37,500 nucleotides of DNA from Glandiceps talaboti (lineage: Eukaryota > Hemichordata > Enteropneusta > Spengelidae). Where the stretch lies: assembly GCF_964340395.1 (NCBI RefSeq), contig NC_135571.1, positions 1,102,501 to 1,140,000 on the forward strand, in the 5' to 3' direction. Of the stretch, positions 1 to 11,812 are shown piece by piece. The position numbers and the translations under genes were made by a program. Under the pieces are notes generated by a model. It saw only the letters and a list, made by a program, of their open reading frames with translations, ran no database searches and was not told the DNA's origin. Position 1 is the stretch's first letter. Each line of letters opens with the position of its first letter.

Positions 1-55
1 ACTTTCATTGTCACCACACTTTCATTGTCACGTACACACTTTCATTGTCACCACT
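1..55. repeat. Short tandem repeat, three ~17-20 bp copies
   Basis: Three consecutive copies of a unit beginning ACTTTCATTGTCAC are visible at the left edge. The middle copy carries a few extra bases (GTAC). The array may continue to the left of the window. Confidence 0.85.
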
Positions 56-726
56 CTACAGTCTATGTTTGTTTAAAAAATTAATTTTTGATGAAATTTT
101 CTTTCAAGGAAATATAATATGTTGTTGATGCGTGGGCAGTGTATGGAGTTCAGCAAGTCAGTAATCAAACAGACGGTAATCTTCTATTTAATACAGAAAA
201 AAATTATATATGGACAATCAAAAAATATGCTTAAAATTATGACAGCATGGTGCTAATTGGACTAGCAGAAGTTAGTTTAGTACAAACAAATTAAAAACCA
301 TTTTATTGTCCATAACTACTGTTACTTTGTTCAGAAGTCTTCTTATGTTACGATTGATTGAAAATAATTGCACCATAATTAGAAATATAAAATTTAAGTA
401 TTGACATCATAGCAAAATTGAGGTCAAAGGTCAAGTCGTAAACAAAGTATATGAACAAGATGACATTTATTTCATGGGGATAATACTCGGGGTATTGTCT
501 TGATGTCCCGGGTAGCAGAAGAGTGACGCACACTTCATATGTCACGCACGTCACAGTATGAATTGAATGGTTGTTGTCATGATTGGAAGACAATTTCTCA
601 GTTGGTATATTTTAGTAAATGACTTGAGTTGTACTGTAACAATGAAAATTTTAACATATGTTGTGAGTCAGTCTGTAGGTTAGTTATTTGGTGTATACTT
701 TATTCTAAGGTAAATTTAAGTTTGCA
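56..726. other. AT-rich sequence without a recognised gene
   Basis: No exon-like frame, RNA gene or repeat is apparent. The 81-codon minus-strand frame at 348-593 has no recognisable motif. The only notable site is the DR1 motif at 421-433, listed separately. Confidence 0.6.
421..433 (+). promoter_or_regulatory. DR1 nuclear-receptor-type motif
   Basis: AGGTCAAAGGTCA is a direct repeat of AGGTCA with one spacer base. This is the consensus for RXR heterodimers, HNF4 and COUP-TF receptors. The sequence match is exact, but activity is unknown and no promoter is evident nearby. Similar sites occur at 13073, 25581, 33730 and 33758. Confidence 0.4.
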
Positions 727-1026
727 GAATTTGCAAATTTGGGTTTAGATGTCTCTATTTTGGGTTTAGAATTCTCTAATTTGGATTTAGAATTCTCTAA
801 TTTGGATTTAGAATTCTCTAATTTGGATTTAGAATTCTCTAATTTGGGTTTAGAATTCTCTAATTTGGGTTTAGAATTCTCTAATTTGGATTTAGAATTC
901 GCTAATTTGGATTTAGAATTCTCTAATTTGGATTTAGAATTCTCTATTTTGGGTTTAGAATTCTCTAATTTGGGTTTAGAATTCTCTAATTTGGATTTAG
1001 AATTCTCTAATTTGGGTTTAGAAGTA
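727..1026. repeat. 21-bp minisatellite, about 14 copies
   Basis: The unit TTTAGAATTCTCTAATTTGGG repeats from about 727 to 1026, with sites alternating between GGGT and GGAT and a few divergent outer copies. Because 21 is divisible by three, a 97-codon frame stays open and reads a repeated LEFSNLD/LEFSNLG heptad. I regard that frame as a by-product of the period. Most units carry an EcoRI site (GAATTC). No signal peptide, splice context or homologous protein is recognised. Confidence 0.93.
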
Positions 1027-1324
1027 TCATAGATTAAGAATTTGCATATTCACAAATTTTTCACAGAATACATCTTTCTTAAATTATTGAAACCATAATC
1101 ATGATGTGTGTAAATTTAGAATATAAAGAATGTTTTCTCAAACCATTTTTTGAGAGGATCCATACCCAAGTTTAATATTAAAATCAGAATAATGGTAATT
1201 GTTAAATTTAGAATTTGACTTTTACCCGTTGTACAATATGTATGTTACATACATGTTTGCAAAATTTAATGTAATTCTGAATTTATATTTAGAATTATTT
1301 CTCATTTAAAATCTATCCATATTC

Positions 1325-1460
1325 CTAAAAGTTTTTCCAGAGGTTCGATCTATAGTGAAAAATCCAAGTCAATCATTATAAATTTTGTAAATATTTCTGG
1401 AGATTTGATCTATTGTGAAAAATCCAAATCGATCATTATCATATTAATTTTGTAATTTTT
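1325..1460. repeat. Two-copy imperfect tandem duplication, ~62 bp unit
   Basis: The blocks at about 1331-1392 and 1393-1460 share GATCTAT, GTGAAAAATCCAA, TCGATCATTAT/TCAATCATTAT and AATTTTGTAA in the same order. The copies differ at several positions, so this is an old duplication. Confidence 0.7.
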
Positions 1461-2029
1461 CCGGGAAAATAAATAATTTGCATAAATGGGTCACTGTCAT
1501 TCTAGGACATTATTCCAAGGACAAAATGGTGGTCAAGAAAATTTGAAATCGATCGTGAGATTTCTAAATACATGAAATGAAAAAAAAAACTGTGTTGTAT
1601 AATAAAATGTATGATTTAATAAAGTCTGTATAGTTGACAATACAAAACACACGTTAGACAGATACAATTGTGTTAGAAATAAATTATTATGAAATTACTT
1701 CGTCTGTGTATTTAAATTGTATTATTTTGTTAATTATTCCATACATGTGTTGCGTTAACTTCATCAAATTGCTGAATGTAGTTGTATTTCTTACTTATCA
1801 TAGAGTATTGGTATATTAAATTTTATCCAATCTGAGTTGTCCAATTCACACCAATTCCTCCTAACACATTGAATTAATTCAAAAGAAATCTGTGATATTT
1901 TCATCAAGTTAGCATTTCACAATTTGTTACCATGGTTTTAAATTGTTAGCAGAATGCTACATGTATTGAAAACTGAATATTACACCAGGTTAACCATTCT
2001 TCCTTTGGCATCCCTTCATGTACCGTCAA
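1461..2029. other. AT-rich sequence, nothing recognised
   Basis: I see no supported gene or repeat. Only short A and T runs and stop-rich frames are present. Confidence 0.55.
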
Positions 2030-2057
2030 CCCCCCCCCCCCCCCCCCCCCCCCCCCC
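2030..2057. repeat. C28 homopolymer
   Basis: An uninterrupted run of 28 C residues. On the minus strand it is G28, which can form a quadruplex. The true length is likely to be polymorphic or mis-estimated by sequencing. It directly abuts the left end of a dispersed repeat copy. Confidence 0.95.
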
Positions 2058-2375
2058 ATTGCAACTTGACTACTTCTACATCTCCACTGTGCATGGCACC
2101 TGATGTATGTAATTGTTTCTTTTGCATTTGAAGGTGAGTAATGCATGTAAATGTCATGTCACCTGAGTGAAACACCAATCTGACATCATTTTAGCGATAA
2201 AATCATCAAGTCCATGTGTCATTTTTTTGTTTTAGCTCAAGCCTGTTTTTACTGTACTTTGAAAGAATAGCAGTGCTTTATTACTTTTCAATGTGATTGT
2301 GTAAAATATCTAGCTATGTGTGCAGGTGCTCTCTCTGTTATTTGTTAGTCTATCTTTTTGTAAAACAACATCACG
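2058..2375 (+). repeat. Dispersed repeat family R5, rearranged copy
   Basis: Positions 2058-2195 match 27725-27900 in the same orientation and 23128-23265 in the opposite one. The shared blocks include TTGACTACTTCTACAT, CACTGTGCA, AATTGTTTCTTTTGCATT, AAATGTCATGT and ACACCAA. From about 2197 to 2375 the sequence instead matches the reverse complement of 27478-27665, for example CTGTTTTTACTG, TTGAAAGAATAGCA and ACATCACGTCCAAT. This copy therefore has its two halves in head-to-head order, unlike the other two copies. Confidence 0.75.
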
Positions 2376-2636
2376 TCCAATGAATGAAATACCAAGATAA
2401 ATCCATTTGTACTGTGAACTATAGGAAAAACACTCTGTTGTTCTTAAATTTGATTGTAATGTTCAATTTCAAACAGTAATTATCTAGTCTGTTTAATTTT
2501 GTCATTAGTATAATTGAAAGCATTCATTTAATTAATTAGCAGTTGAAGACATAATTACCATAACATATCAATATTATGTATGTCAAAACTCAATAAATTG
2601 TGTGGAGAATATATTGTTCAAGGTTCTAAGAATCAA

Positions 2637-2820
2637 TAGGCCAGTACAATATGGTTAGTTTTGGAACGAGAAATTGGAAACGAATGCGACGTTGAAATCC
2701 ATCTAGTACGGAATACGCACTACTTGCGTGATCATCGTTCGTAGTAGACGGACAGATCAAAATGTCACATTCGGCGTTTCCAATTTATCATTCCAAAACT
2801 AACGATATAGTACTGTCCAA
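2637..2820. mobile_element. Small foldback (MITE-like) element with ~65-bp inverted ends
   Basis: The left arm (GGCCAGTACAATATGGTTAG, then TTTTGGAACGAGAAATTGGAAACG) is mirrored by the right arm (CGTTTCCAATTTATCATTCC, then AAAACTAACGATATAGTACTGTCC). The arms are roughly 85% complementary, and about 60 bp of more divergent sequence lies between them. No coding capacity is present and no target-site duplication could be fixed by eye. The superfamily is not assigned. Confidence 0.8.
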
Positions 2821-3466
2821 TAATTGTATATTGTATTTTAAGATCTTCGAATTTATGCTTGTGACGATAATTTGAAATTATGATATTTTGACGCAATCCT
2901 CACATGTTCTAATAAATTAATTCGTAGGAAAATTCAGGAAGCTTCATGTAATTATTGTCGTAATTTATTATAAAATTAATTATAATAAAAATTGTGTAAA
3001 TTTTAATTTTCATAAATATATATTTTTTGTGGATGCAATGAGATCACTGTGCAACTTTTGTTTCTTTTCATTTGTATCAAATTTTACATTTGTATAATTA
3101 ATATTTCAATGATTGTCGATATAACACGGTTTAGTCAGACAGAAAGTTACAGTTAGGTATGAACAACTGCGTTATTTTGGAAGGGAAATTTTTCCATATT
3201 GAATTTAGACCAGTCAATGGTATATCGGGTCAATGCTATAACAAATTTTACAGGCTTATTTGTTAAGGGAAAATGACAAACTTAACAAATTTGAAAAACA
3301 TCACATTTTTGAAATTTTATTGTTTTGTGTAAATCTTTTGGAAACGGAAAAAAAATTCCAGAATTGATGTTTACAATAGTCATGTTGTATGTTGAATTTT
3401 AGTAGAAAAATAGTTTCTACTGATGCAGAAGTTATGACGGTAAAATGGTTTACCACAGTGTATATA
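2821..3466. other. AT-rich sequence, nothing recognised
   Basis: I see no repeat copy or gene. The stretch is dominated by short A/T runs. Confidence 0.5.
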
Positions 3467-3600
3467 GTCAATCAGTCTTTATTGCATAACAATATACCAT
3501 AGCAAGCATGGTAAAACATACAAAAATAACATACTGAAATAAAGTGAATACAATACAGTTATTTCTAAGCTAAACTGCTGGAGGACTGGAACTATTTAAT
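3467..3600 (-). mobile_element. LINE 3' end (non-LTR retrotransposon remnant), minus strand
   Basis: Read on the minus strand, the block ends in GCAATAAAGACTGATTGAC, a polyadenylation-type signal followed by a short tail. It aligns with 23588-23700, sharing TTTATTGCATAACAA, CCATAGCAAGCAT, AAGTGAATACA and ACAGTTATTT. The 23.6-kb copy still carries a recognisable LINE C-terminus upstream. This copy has a stop-ridden equivalent, so it is dead. The limit toward higher coordinates is uncertain. Confidence 0.7.
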
Positions 3601-5474
3601 GAAACACTTGTCCTCAGAGATACAAATTTAGCAGTCTAATGTATTACACATTTTGTTGGAAGCCAAACAAGATTTTAACTCAGTCAGAATCTTCATTAAA
3701 TTTTCAATAATACTAACATAATATTTCAGTTTTTTAAGTATAAATAAGTAAAACATGAAGCTGATTTTCCACTGAGCATCAAGAACGGAGAAACCGTGTT
3801 CTTTTTTAGTTTATTTATAAAAATGTCTACAGTTCAGGATTTGTGGTTTATTTTTCTACTGGAGGTCTACTACTACAGGCAATTAATGTGTTGCTCTACT
3901 TCTTCCCAACAAGTGCATATCTAGATTTGGCCACACCAATTCAACCTTATGTTTACTGTACAGTCTGTTTCTCATTTCACGTCATTGCTGTAATCTAGAA
4001 TACATACACATGTCTGGGGTTCAATTATATGTATTCATCTGGCTATAATCGTTGGCCACATCAAATTAAATTCATGTTTAATCCGTTCAAATTATTCAGT
4101 ATTAGCACCATGACAGAAATAGTATTGGATGGTCAAATAATTTTGTAGTTCATTGAGAGAAATATTTGGAGATTGGCATCATTGTACCAATGTTAAATTA
4201 AATTAAGAAAAAACAGGGAAATAATATTCTGACCTTTTTGTCGAATAAGTATTAAATATTTTAAGCACTGCAAACCAACAAAGTAAGTGCACTAGTTGTG
4301 ACACAAGATAACTGAGGTATAAATTGTGTAGTTTCTGTTTGAATGCATACAATATGGCAGTGATCAAAGTCATCTGTAGACGGTATACAATTACTACTCT
4401 GGTAATTGAACCTTCGGTTTACTAAGATTGACACAAACTAAAACTATAGTTACAACATGTTGATACAACAGTGAATGTCTCTTGGTTTAAGTATAGTCTC
4501 AGTAGGGAGTTCAAGTTTCATCAACTTGCAGGGTAGTGTTTTGGGACTTCCAATGTTTACACTATCTTGATCATAGGGTGGTTAGAATCACACACAACAG
4601 AGGAACTGCTAACACCCACTTGTGTAATCTACCAAATTGAAGAACAATAGATTTAGTTTGCGTCTGTCTTAGTAAATCAAAACCTGGTTTACCAGTGTCA
4701 TGATGACAAGAAGTCACATAAAATTAAACTTGCAATGTAACTTTACAGGACAAAAAAAGTCACATAAAACCAGACTTTCTGGTCAGTTTATGAGAGTAGT
4801 AAAAAGTAACAGGAATACCCATGTCAAATTTTGAATTATTATTCATGTAACAAAAGTTGGAAGTGTTAAATTGTTACCTACAGACGTGACTGTATGTATA
4901 ACAAGATGGATTGTACATTTAGTTTGACGTTCATTTATATCGTGTAACTATAAAATTTACCATTAGGAAATTAAACCAAGGAGAAAGGTCAAATGGAAGG
5001 CGATACAACGTCATAAAACGGCACTCGTAAAAATTTCTAAAGCTTGTATTTCTTTACAGTCAATATACAGTAATGTCTGATCCAAATTTTCAATTAGATT
5101 TTTTAGAACTTAAGTCGAGATTACTATCTGTATAACCCAACGCTGTCGGTAAAAACACTGTAAAGTTAATCACCGACATTTCTGAATTGTGTTGGACGTA
5201 CGAATAAATCATGGCTGTATTGACAATTTCAACTCTTTACATGTTTCTGTGACGGTGTTGATTTATTTCATATGTGCAGACACTGTTGTCTAAAATTTTA
5301 GGTATGGACTTAAAATATTTTGATGACAAATTAATAACAAAGTTAATTGAAAACTGGTTAGTATTAAATTAAAGAACTTGACTGCATTTATACATTCATA
5401 TCAATGAATTTGTTTTATTAGGATGGTATATATTATTATAATATACCTAGTGATAATGCTGTGCCATGATTCGC
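3601..5474. other. Long AT-rich stretch without a recognised gene
   Basis: Nearly 1.9 kb with no frame over 60 codons and no tandem array. Part of the left end (to about 3900) could be highly decayed upstream LINE sequence, but I could not align it. Nothing else is supported. Confidence 0.5.
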
Positions 5475-5630
5475 TAGAATCAGTCACGTGATAGGAAAAT
5501 AGAATGACTACTTCCCTTGGGGAATAGTCCCATCAATTTTTACATAGTCACGTGACCACCGCGCGTTCACAGCAGGTCAAAATGGCGGCTTCTGACGATG
5601 TCGTCTGCCACCGCGAGTTCACAGCATGAG
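5475..5630. promoter_or_regulatory. CpG-containing patch with two CACGTG boxes and an AAAATGGCGGC motif
   Basis: CACGTG sits in GTCACGTGAT at 5483-5492 and in GTCACGTGAC at 5547-5556, matching USF/MITF/MYC-type E-boxes. AAAATGGCGGC at 5579-5589 matches the vertebrate YY1 consensus. A 19-bp block, CCACCGCGCGTTCACAGCA, occurs at 5556-5574 and again with one change at 5608-5626. CpG density is clearly above the surroundings. The patch abuts a long palindrome, so it may be the inner part of a transposable element rather than a host promoter. No transcript start can be shown. Confidence 0.4.
5582..5629 (+). other. 15-codon ORF at the AAAATGGCGGC motif
   Basis: An ATG in a favourable context (CAAAATGGCGG) opens a 15-codon frame, MAASDDVVCHREFTA, followed by TGA. 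The peptide is not recognised. It could be the start of a decayed first exon or simply the reading of a YY1-like motif. Coding status is not supported. Confidence 0.15.
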
Positions 5631-5636
5631 GTATAT

Positions 5637-5842
5637 TATAAAACACATATTGCCTGGCCTATATTCGGGCTATAGCACCCGTTCATTACCCCCTCATGAC
5701 TGTGAGTTACCAGAATCACATGCTATTTCCCTCGGCCGTTGGCCTCGGGAAATAGCATGTGATTCTGGTAACTCACAGTCCCTCGGGTGTAATAAACGGG
5801 TGCTATAGCCCTCATGGCCAGGCAATATGTGTTCATTATACT
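5637..5842. mobile_element. Near-perfect palindrome (foldback element), ~100-bp arms
   Basis: The left arm (about 5637-5737) runs from ATAAAACACATATTGCCTGG through CGGGCTATAGCACCCGTT to TTACCAGAATCACATGCTAT. It is repeated as its reverse complement at 5741-5842, with a centre of only a few bases at about 5739. The inner ~45 bp of each arm are almost identical. The transcript or single strand would fold into a very long hairpin. The 60-codon frame through it is a by-product. No target duplication was identified. Confidence 0.9.
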
Positions 5843-5990
5843 ACAGTAGATAAAATATACCGGATCAGTATTTCACTTGGAGGTTAGGATTTCCACTGAA
5901 ATTATTTTATATGTACAAAACTACAATATGAATGTATAGAAATGTGTGCAAGGCAAGTTGTTTAGTGTGAACATGTCAATAATAAATAGT

Positions 5991-7062
5991 ACAACAACAA
6001 CAACAACAACAACAACAGCAACAACAACAACAACAGCAAAGTTAATATTGTTACCATCACCACCACCACCACCACCACCACCACTACCACCATCACCACC
6101 ACTATCACCAGTACCACTATCACCAGTGCACCACCACCACCACCACCGCCACCACCATCACCAGTGCACCACCACTATCACCACCACTATCACCACCACC
6201 ACCACCACCACCACCACCACCACTATCACCACCACCACCATCACCACCACCACCACCACCACCACCACTATCACCACCACTATCACCACCACCACCACCA
6301 CCACCATCACCAGTGCACCACCACCACCACCACCACTATCACCACCACCATCACCACCACCACCACCACCATCACCAGTCCACCACCACCACCATCATCA
6401 CCACCATCACCAGTCCACCACCACCACCACCACCACCACTATCACCACCACCACTATCACCAGTGCACCACCACCACCACCACTATCACCACCACCACTA
6501 TCACCAGTGCACCACCACCACCACCACCACCACTATCACCAGTGCACCACCACTATCACCACCACTATCACCACCACCACCATCATCACCACCACCACCA
6601 CCACCACCACCGCTATCACCAGTGCACCACCACCATCACTATCACCAGTGCACCACCACTATCACCACCACTATCACCACCACCACCATCATCATCACCA
6701 CCACCACCATCATCACCACCATCACCAGTCCACCACCACCACCACCACTACCACCACCACCACCACCGCTATCACCAGTGCACCACCACCACCATCACCA
6801 CTATCACTAGTGCACCACCACCACCACCACCACCACCATCACTATCACCACCGTTATCACCAGTGCACCACCATCACCACCATCACTAACTGCACCATCA
6901 CCACCACCACCACCACCACCACTACTATCACCACCACCACCACTATCACTACCACCACCCGGCACTACCATTATCACCACCACCACCACCACCACTACCA
7001 GTAACAACAACATCAACAACACCTTATCACCCGACCACCAACAGCAACAGCAACATGCAACA
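5991..7062. repeat. Kilobase CAA / CAC(CAT, TAT) / CAA trinucleotide microsatellite
   Basis: CAA units occupy about 5991-6039, CAC units about 6054-6978 with interspersed CAT, TAT and periodic CAGTGCAC blocks, and CAA/CAG units return at 7001-7062. The plus strand is almost devoid of G across the CAC part. All three plus frames stay open for long stretches and read His, Thr or Pro homopolymers, and the minus strand reads Val/Gly. This is expected of the repeat and is not evidence of a gene. The recurring CAGTGCACCAC block suggests a higher-order unit. Confidence 0.95.
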
Positions 7063-7436
7063 ACATTTTCTAGAAAAAGCGAAGTGAAGCAAAGCAAAAG
7101 CAGTATGTTACTGGATATAGGTACAATATATATCTATAGTCAGTATTATAAACACAGACAGAAATCCAACCCAGCTAATGGTGTAATTGTAAACTCATTT
7201 ATTAGAAGGTTTCCGTGTATTGCTCCAACCTCTAACACTGTAGGGTTATATATATATACATACAATTACATGTAAATTGTAATGTGTCCAAACCAATGGA
7301 TGATTCATACCAAAACTAAAACTAAATTTAAATGCTGTTCTGTGTATTTTGGTTTCACAGACAGAATGTCTTGTTATTTTATTTAGTGAAATAAATTGAA
7401 TCTGTCATTACAAGTAACCATATAGTCTGTAGCATC
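7063..7436. other. Spacer without a recognised gene
   Basis: The region holds a 63-codon frame (7084-7275) with no recognised motif and a short TATATATATACATACA run. Nothing else is supported. Confidence 0.5.
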
Positions 7437-7482
7437 ACATCTAATCTAATCTAATCTAATCTAATCTAATCTTATCTAATCA
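7437..7482. repeat. CTAAT pentanucleotide array
   Basis: About nine copies of CTAAT, with one CTTAT variant near the right end. Confidence 0.9.
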
Positions 7483-7523
7483 TTATAAGGCAAACTAAAT
7501 CAATCGTATGGCAACACATTTTA

Positions 7524-8190
7524 AAGCTGGAGATTGTGGTATATACAGAAAACATTTTACTTAAATTGGTGTTATGGGTTGTACTTGATATGGATGCTAT
7601 AAATGATTGTGGTACATACAGAAAATGCTTTACTTTGATGTTATGGGTTGTACTTGATATGGATACTATAAATGATTGTGGTACATACAGAAAATGCTTT
7701 ACTTTGGTGTGATGGGTTGTACTTGATATGGATGCTATAAATGATTGTGGTACATACAGAAAATGCTTTACTTTGGTGTTATGGGTTGTACTTGATATGG
7801 ATGCTATAAATGATTGTGGTACATACAGAAAATGCTTTACTTTGGTGTTATGGGTTGTACTTGATATGGATGCTATAAACGATTGTGGTACATACAGAAA
7901 ATGCTTTACTTTGGTGTTATGGGTTGTACTTGATATGGATGCTATAAATGATTGTGGTACATACAGAAAATGCTTTACTTTGGTGTTATGGGTTGTACTT
8001 GATATGGATGCTATAAATGATTGTGGTACACACAGAAAATGCTTTACTTTGGTGTTATGGGTTGTACTTGATATGGATGCTATAAATGATTGTGGTACAT
8101 ACAGAAAACACTTTGGTGTTATGGGTTGTACTTGATATGGATGCTATAAACAATTGTGGTACATACAGAAAACACTTTGGTGTTATGGGT
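7524..8190 (+). repeat. 69-bp minisatellite M69, ~9-10 copies (plus orientation)
   Basis: The unit contains TTGTACTTGATATGGATGCT, ATAAATGATTGTGGTACATA and CAGAAAATGCTTTACTTTGG and repeats with very few substitutions. The first copy (from 7524) is divergent. The last two lack about 9 bp (ATGCTTTACT region). Because 69 is divisible by three, a 135-codon frame reads a 23-residue repeat containing MDAINDCGTYRK. The same satellite occurs in the opposite orientation at 20485-20946. I see no evidence of translation. Confidence 0.95.
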
Positions 8191-9114
8191 TATGTATTTG
8201 CTGGAAAACAGAAAACATGAAAATAAGTAGTGATCAAAATGATCAACTAGAAACCACTTTTTACAAATCAGTGTAAACTGATGCACCAACCGAATCCTAA
8301 TAAGTTAAAAATTGTAATGAGTACTGCTAATTCAGATATTTTGCTCAATTTATGTAATATGTATACAGAGCTATGGAGATGAGAACTTTCAAAGTAAATA
8401 CTATGTAATATATTTTTCTCACTTTTTGTTATCCGTACAACAGAAATGTGTTTTTCACTTTTCATTTTGTCCACTATTTATTTTATTTATTGATGTACAT
8501 GTAGTAACTAATGGATAATACAATATCATGTCTGGTAGCGCACAATTTTTCTTTTAAACAAGGCCTGAAGGAACAACAATCTAAAGGTTTGCCCTTACGG
8601 AAGTCATTCCATGTATCTCTGATTCAGGGTAAAATGCCTTTGTGTGTAATAAACACAGTTTACCTACAGGCTTAGTGTTCTGTAAACATTAGTTTTCGGA
8701 ATTAGTTGAAGACTGGAATTTTTCTTTTGGCAAAACTACTTGTATGGAAGTAAAGTATTTTTGGATGCATGAACCTAGAAATTGTCATCCATCAAGATTG
8801 TTGAAAAAGAAAATTTATTTGATGAAAATTGTTATTTTCAACTTACTTCAAGGCACACATTAAGATTCGTAGAATAATAGATGGTTTCTATGTAAAAATT
8901 TCTTTTGATAAAGTAGTAGAGATTGAAGCACCTCTACGTAGTAAACAAAACAAATGTGAAACAAACCAACAACTCTTTTCATATGCAAATGAGTATTGTG
9001 ATACTGTTTGAATAATTCTGACATCAGTCCATTATCGTTTTGATTAAGTAGAACAGTAAATTAATTATTCATAGTATTAGTGTTCATACATTTACCTATA
9101 AAATTGATTTGTTT
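8191..9114. other. Spacer without a recognised gene
   Basis: Frames at 8268-8474 (minus) and 8829-9011 (plus) are short and show no family motif. No repeat copy was noticed. Confidence 0.5.
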
Positions 9115-9741
<627 letters not shown>

Positions 9742-10499
9742 TAATAATAGTTACACTAAATATGGTGGGTCAACCCGGTAGGTTATTTAATACAAGTAAA
9801 TGTCTACTTTTTTCCTCTCACAGTCTGCCAAATTAAAGTCTGCACGGTCTGACAGTGACACATCCTAAATTGCTATTCCATCGAATTTTTCATTCATTAA
9901 AATAAAGACATTAACAATATTTATATGTGGATAAATTTAATTAATAATTCTAAGCTATTATGGTAATATTTCATATTTATTGAATTTTTAGTATTTTTTT
10001 TGTAATTTTGAATTCACTTCCAACTTTGTGTATGAATAAACATCTGTCGTGTTCACAAAACTCTGAATTAAAACTAAATTTTATTGATTGGCCAGTCACT
10101 TAATTCAGCTTGACTTTCTACTTACACAAAATAAAAACCAACAAAAAAAGTGCTTTTATTCTCGATAGATTCACAATGAGTCAAATCCGTAAGAATAAAG
10201 TATTTTTGTAGTAGGCCAAGAAAAATAATTGTTTTGTTTCTCGTCATAAGAAAAATGTAAAAGTGATGTGATGACGTGGTATTCTTTTTTTTGAAAGCTC
10301 CATCATTCTGATCAATATATATGCACAGAGAGAAAAAAAGAAAATCAAAGTTTTAATGAACTCTACAAAACCGTTGTACGTTGAATACATGGAGATAAAT
10401 GTGCCATCACTCAAAAACAAAATGGCTGAAACTACACCTATGACATTTTTATGGTGCTGGTGTACTACTGAATGTGAAACTTCGATTTAAACAGCATCA
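9742..10499. other. AT-rich spacer, nothing recognised
   Basis: I see no gene, tandem array or known repeat copy. Confidence 0.5.
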
Positions 10500-10823
10500 C
10501 AGTAGACTTTCTCACCAGTCCTCGGAAGCAATGCTAAAAGGGTTGTTTTGTATGTACCAATATCAACTGCATAATTGTACTGTGGGCCCTCATTGACTAC
10601 ATAGAGCTAATCATTTGTTGATGACGACGTGTTACTGTGATGTTCCATGTTATTGTGATGCCCCCGCAGTAACACGGAGCATTGCAGTAACACGTCAACA
10701 AATGATTAGCTCTGTGTAGTCGATGACGATCCACAGTAAAAGGATATTCAAGTACAATTAATATCGGTTCATACAAAACAATCCTTTTAGCAATGCTCTC
10801 GAGAACTGGTTAGAGAGTCTAGT
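10500..10823. mobile_element. Foldback (MITE-like) element, ~160-bp inverted arms
   Basis: The left arm starts AGTAGACTTTCTCACCAG and passes through GCAATGCTAAAAGGGTTGTT, TTGTAC, GACTACATAGAGCTAATCAT and GTGTTACTG. The right arm repeats these blocks in reverse complement up to CTAACCAG/AGAGAGTCTAGT at 10823. The axis is near 10662. The arms differ by scattered substitutions and a 6-bp insertion in the left arm. No ORF is present. The element is probably a non-autonomous DNA transposon of unassigned superfamily. Confidence 0.9.
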
Positions 10824-11812
10824 ATCACAGAAGCCAAAAAAAATAAAACAGTGACAAGAATCCAGCTGTCACTCACAGGTTTTACTAAAAAGCAGAAAAA
10901 AGCTCCACCACGCACATTCTCAGGTTATGTATATTAAGGATGAGAAACAATATATTTTCTTGGCCGTCATCCTTGTAACAAGTTGTTCAGGACCAGAGAA
11001 CATATGTACAAAATTCATTACCCATGTTCTTTTTCTTGTCAAAATAACTTGCATGAAATACGTTCAATTGGTCTCGTGAATTAATATTTTTTCAACGCAT
11101 TAAACTTTCTTGTGTGAAAGTAAATTTCTGAAATAATAATATTGATGAAAGACGATAAAAGATAAATATGAATATGAATATTAAGATGTAATTTGAACAT
11201 GTGAACATTCCATGACAACTTTTCAGGATTCAAAACAAAAGGCCACAAAACCACATTTAGTATATATATTCTATTTTTAATCTACTATACAAAGGAATTT
11301 GTTGAATTTCAGTCTACAGGTTTACATTATTAATGATAGTCAATATTAAAATCCTCTTTTTAAATTGAAATTTTTTGAATTCGAACAAAAGTTACAAAAA
11401 ATGTGAAACAGGTGTGACCCAGACTCCCTTACTGTACAAGAATGGACTTAGTATATACTACTATTAGTATTAGGTATCTCCATTTGTAAATACAATTGGA
11501 ATTCCCTTCAATTCTCCTGAGATAATGGGAAAACTTGTGCAGGGTGAGAGCATCATTGGATGAATAGATTGTCTAGTATATCACTGTTTTGGTGATTAGT
11601 GCTAACATACATGTACTGTATGTATGTAAACAGTTCTAGATCCATGTAGCGACATTTGTGTATGCAGACAGGCTGGACAAAGAATGTGTACATGTATATA
11701 TATAAAAGATATCTCTAAGTTGGTGGCCAAAGTTTCCTCCATCAGTTCGAAGGCTATAGCAGTGAAATAAAAGGAAAAAGCCAGACTTTCAGGGCTGGTG
11801 GTGCTTTGGTCT
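10824..11812. other. AT-rich spacer, nothing recognised
   Basis: Only short AT-rich motifs and an ACATGTACTGTATGTATGTA palindromic stretch near 11608 are visible. No gene is supported. Confidence 0.5.

Noticed and set aside
5946-7097. Long overlapping frames (352, 241, 165 and 96 codons) in the 6-kb region
   Set aside because: They are His/Thr/Pro or Val/Gly translations of a CAC microsatellite, open in several frames at once.
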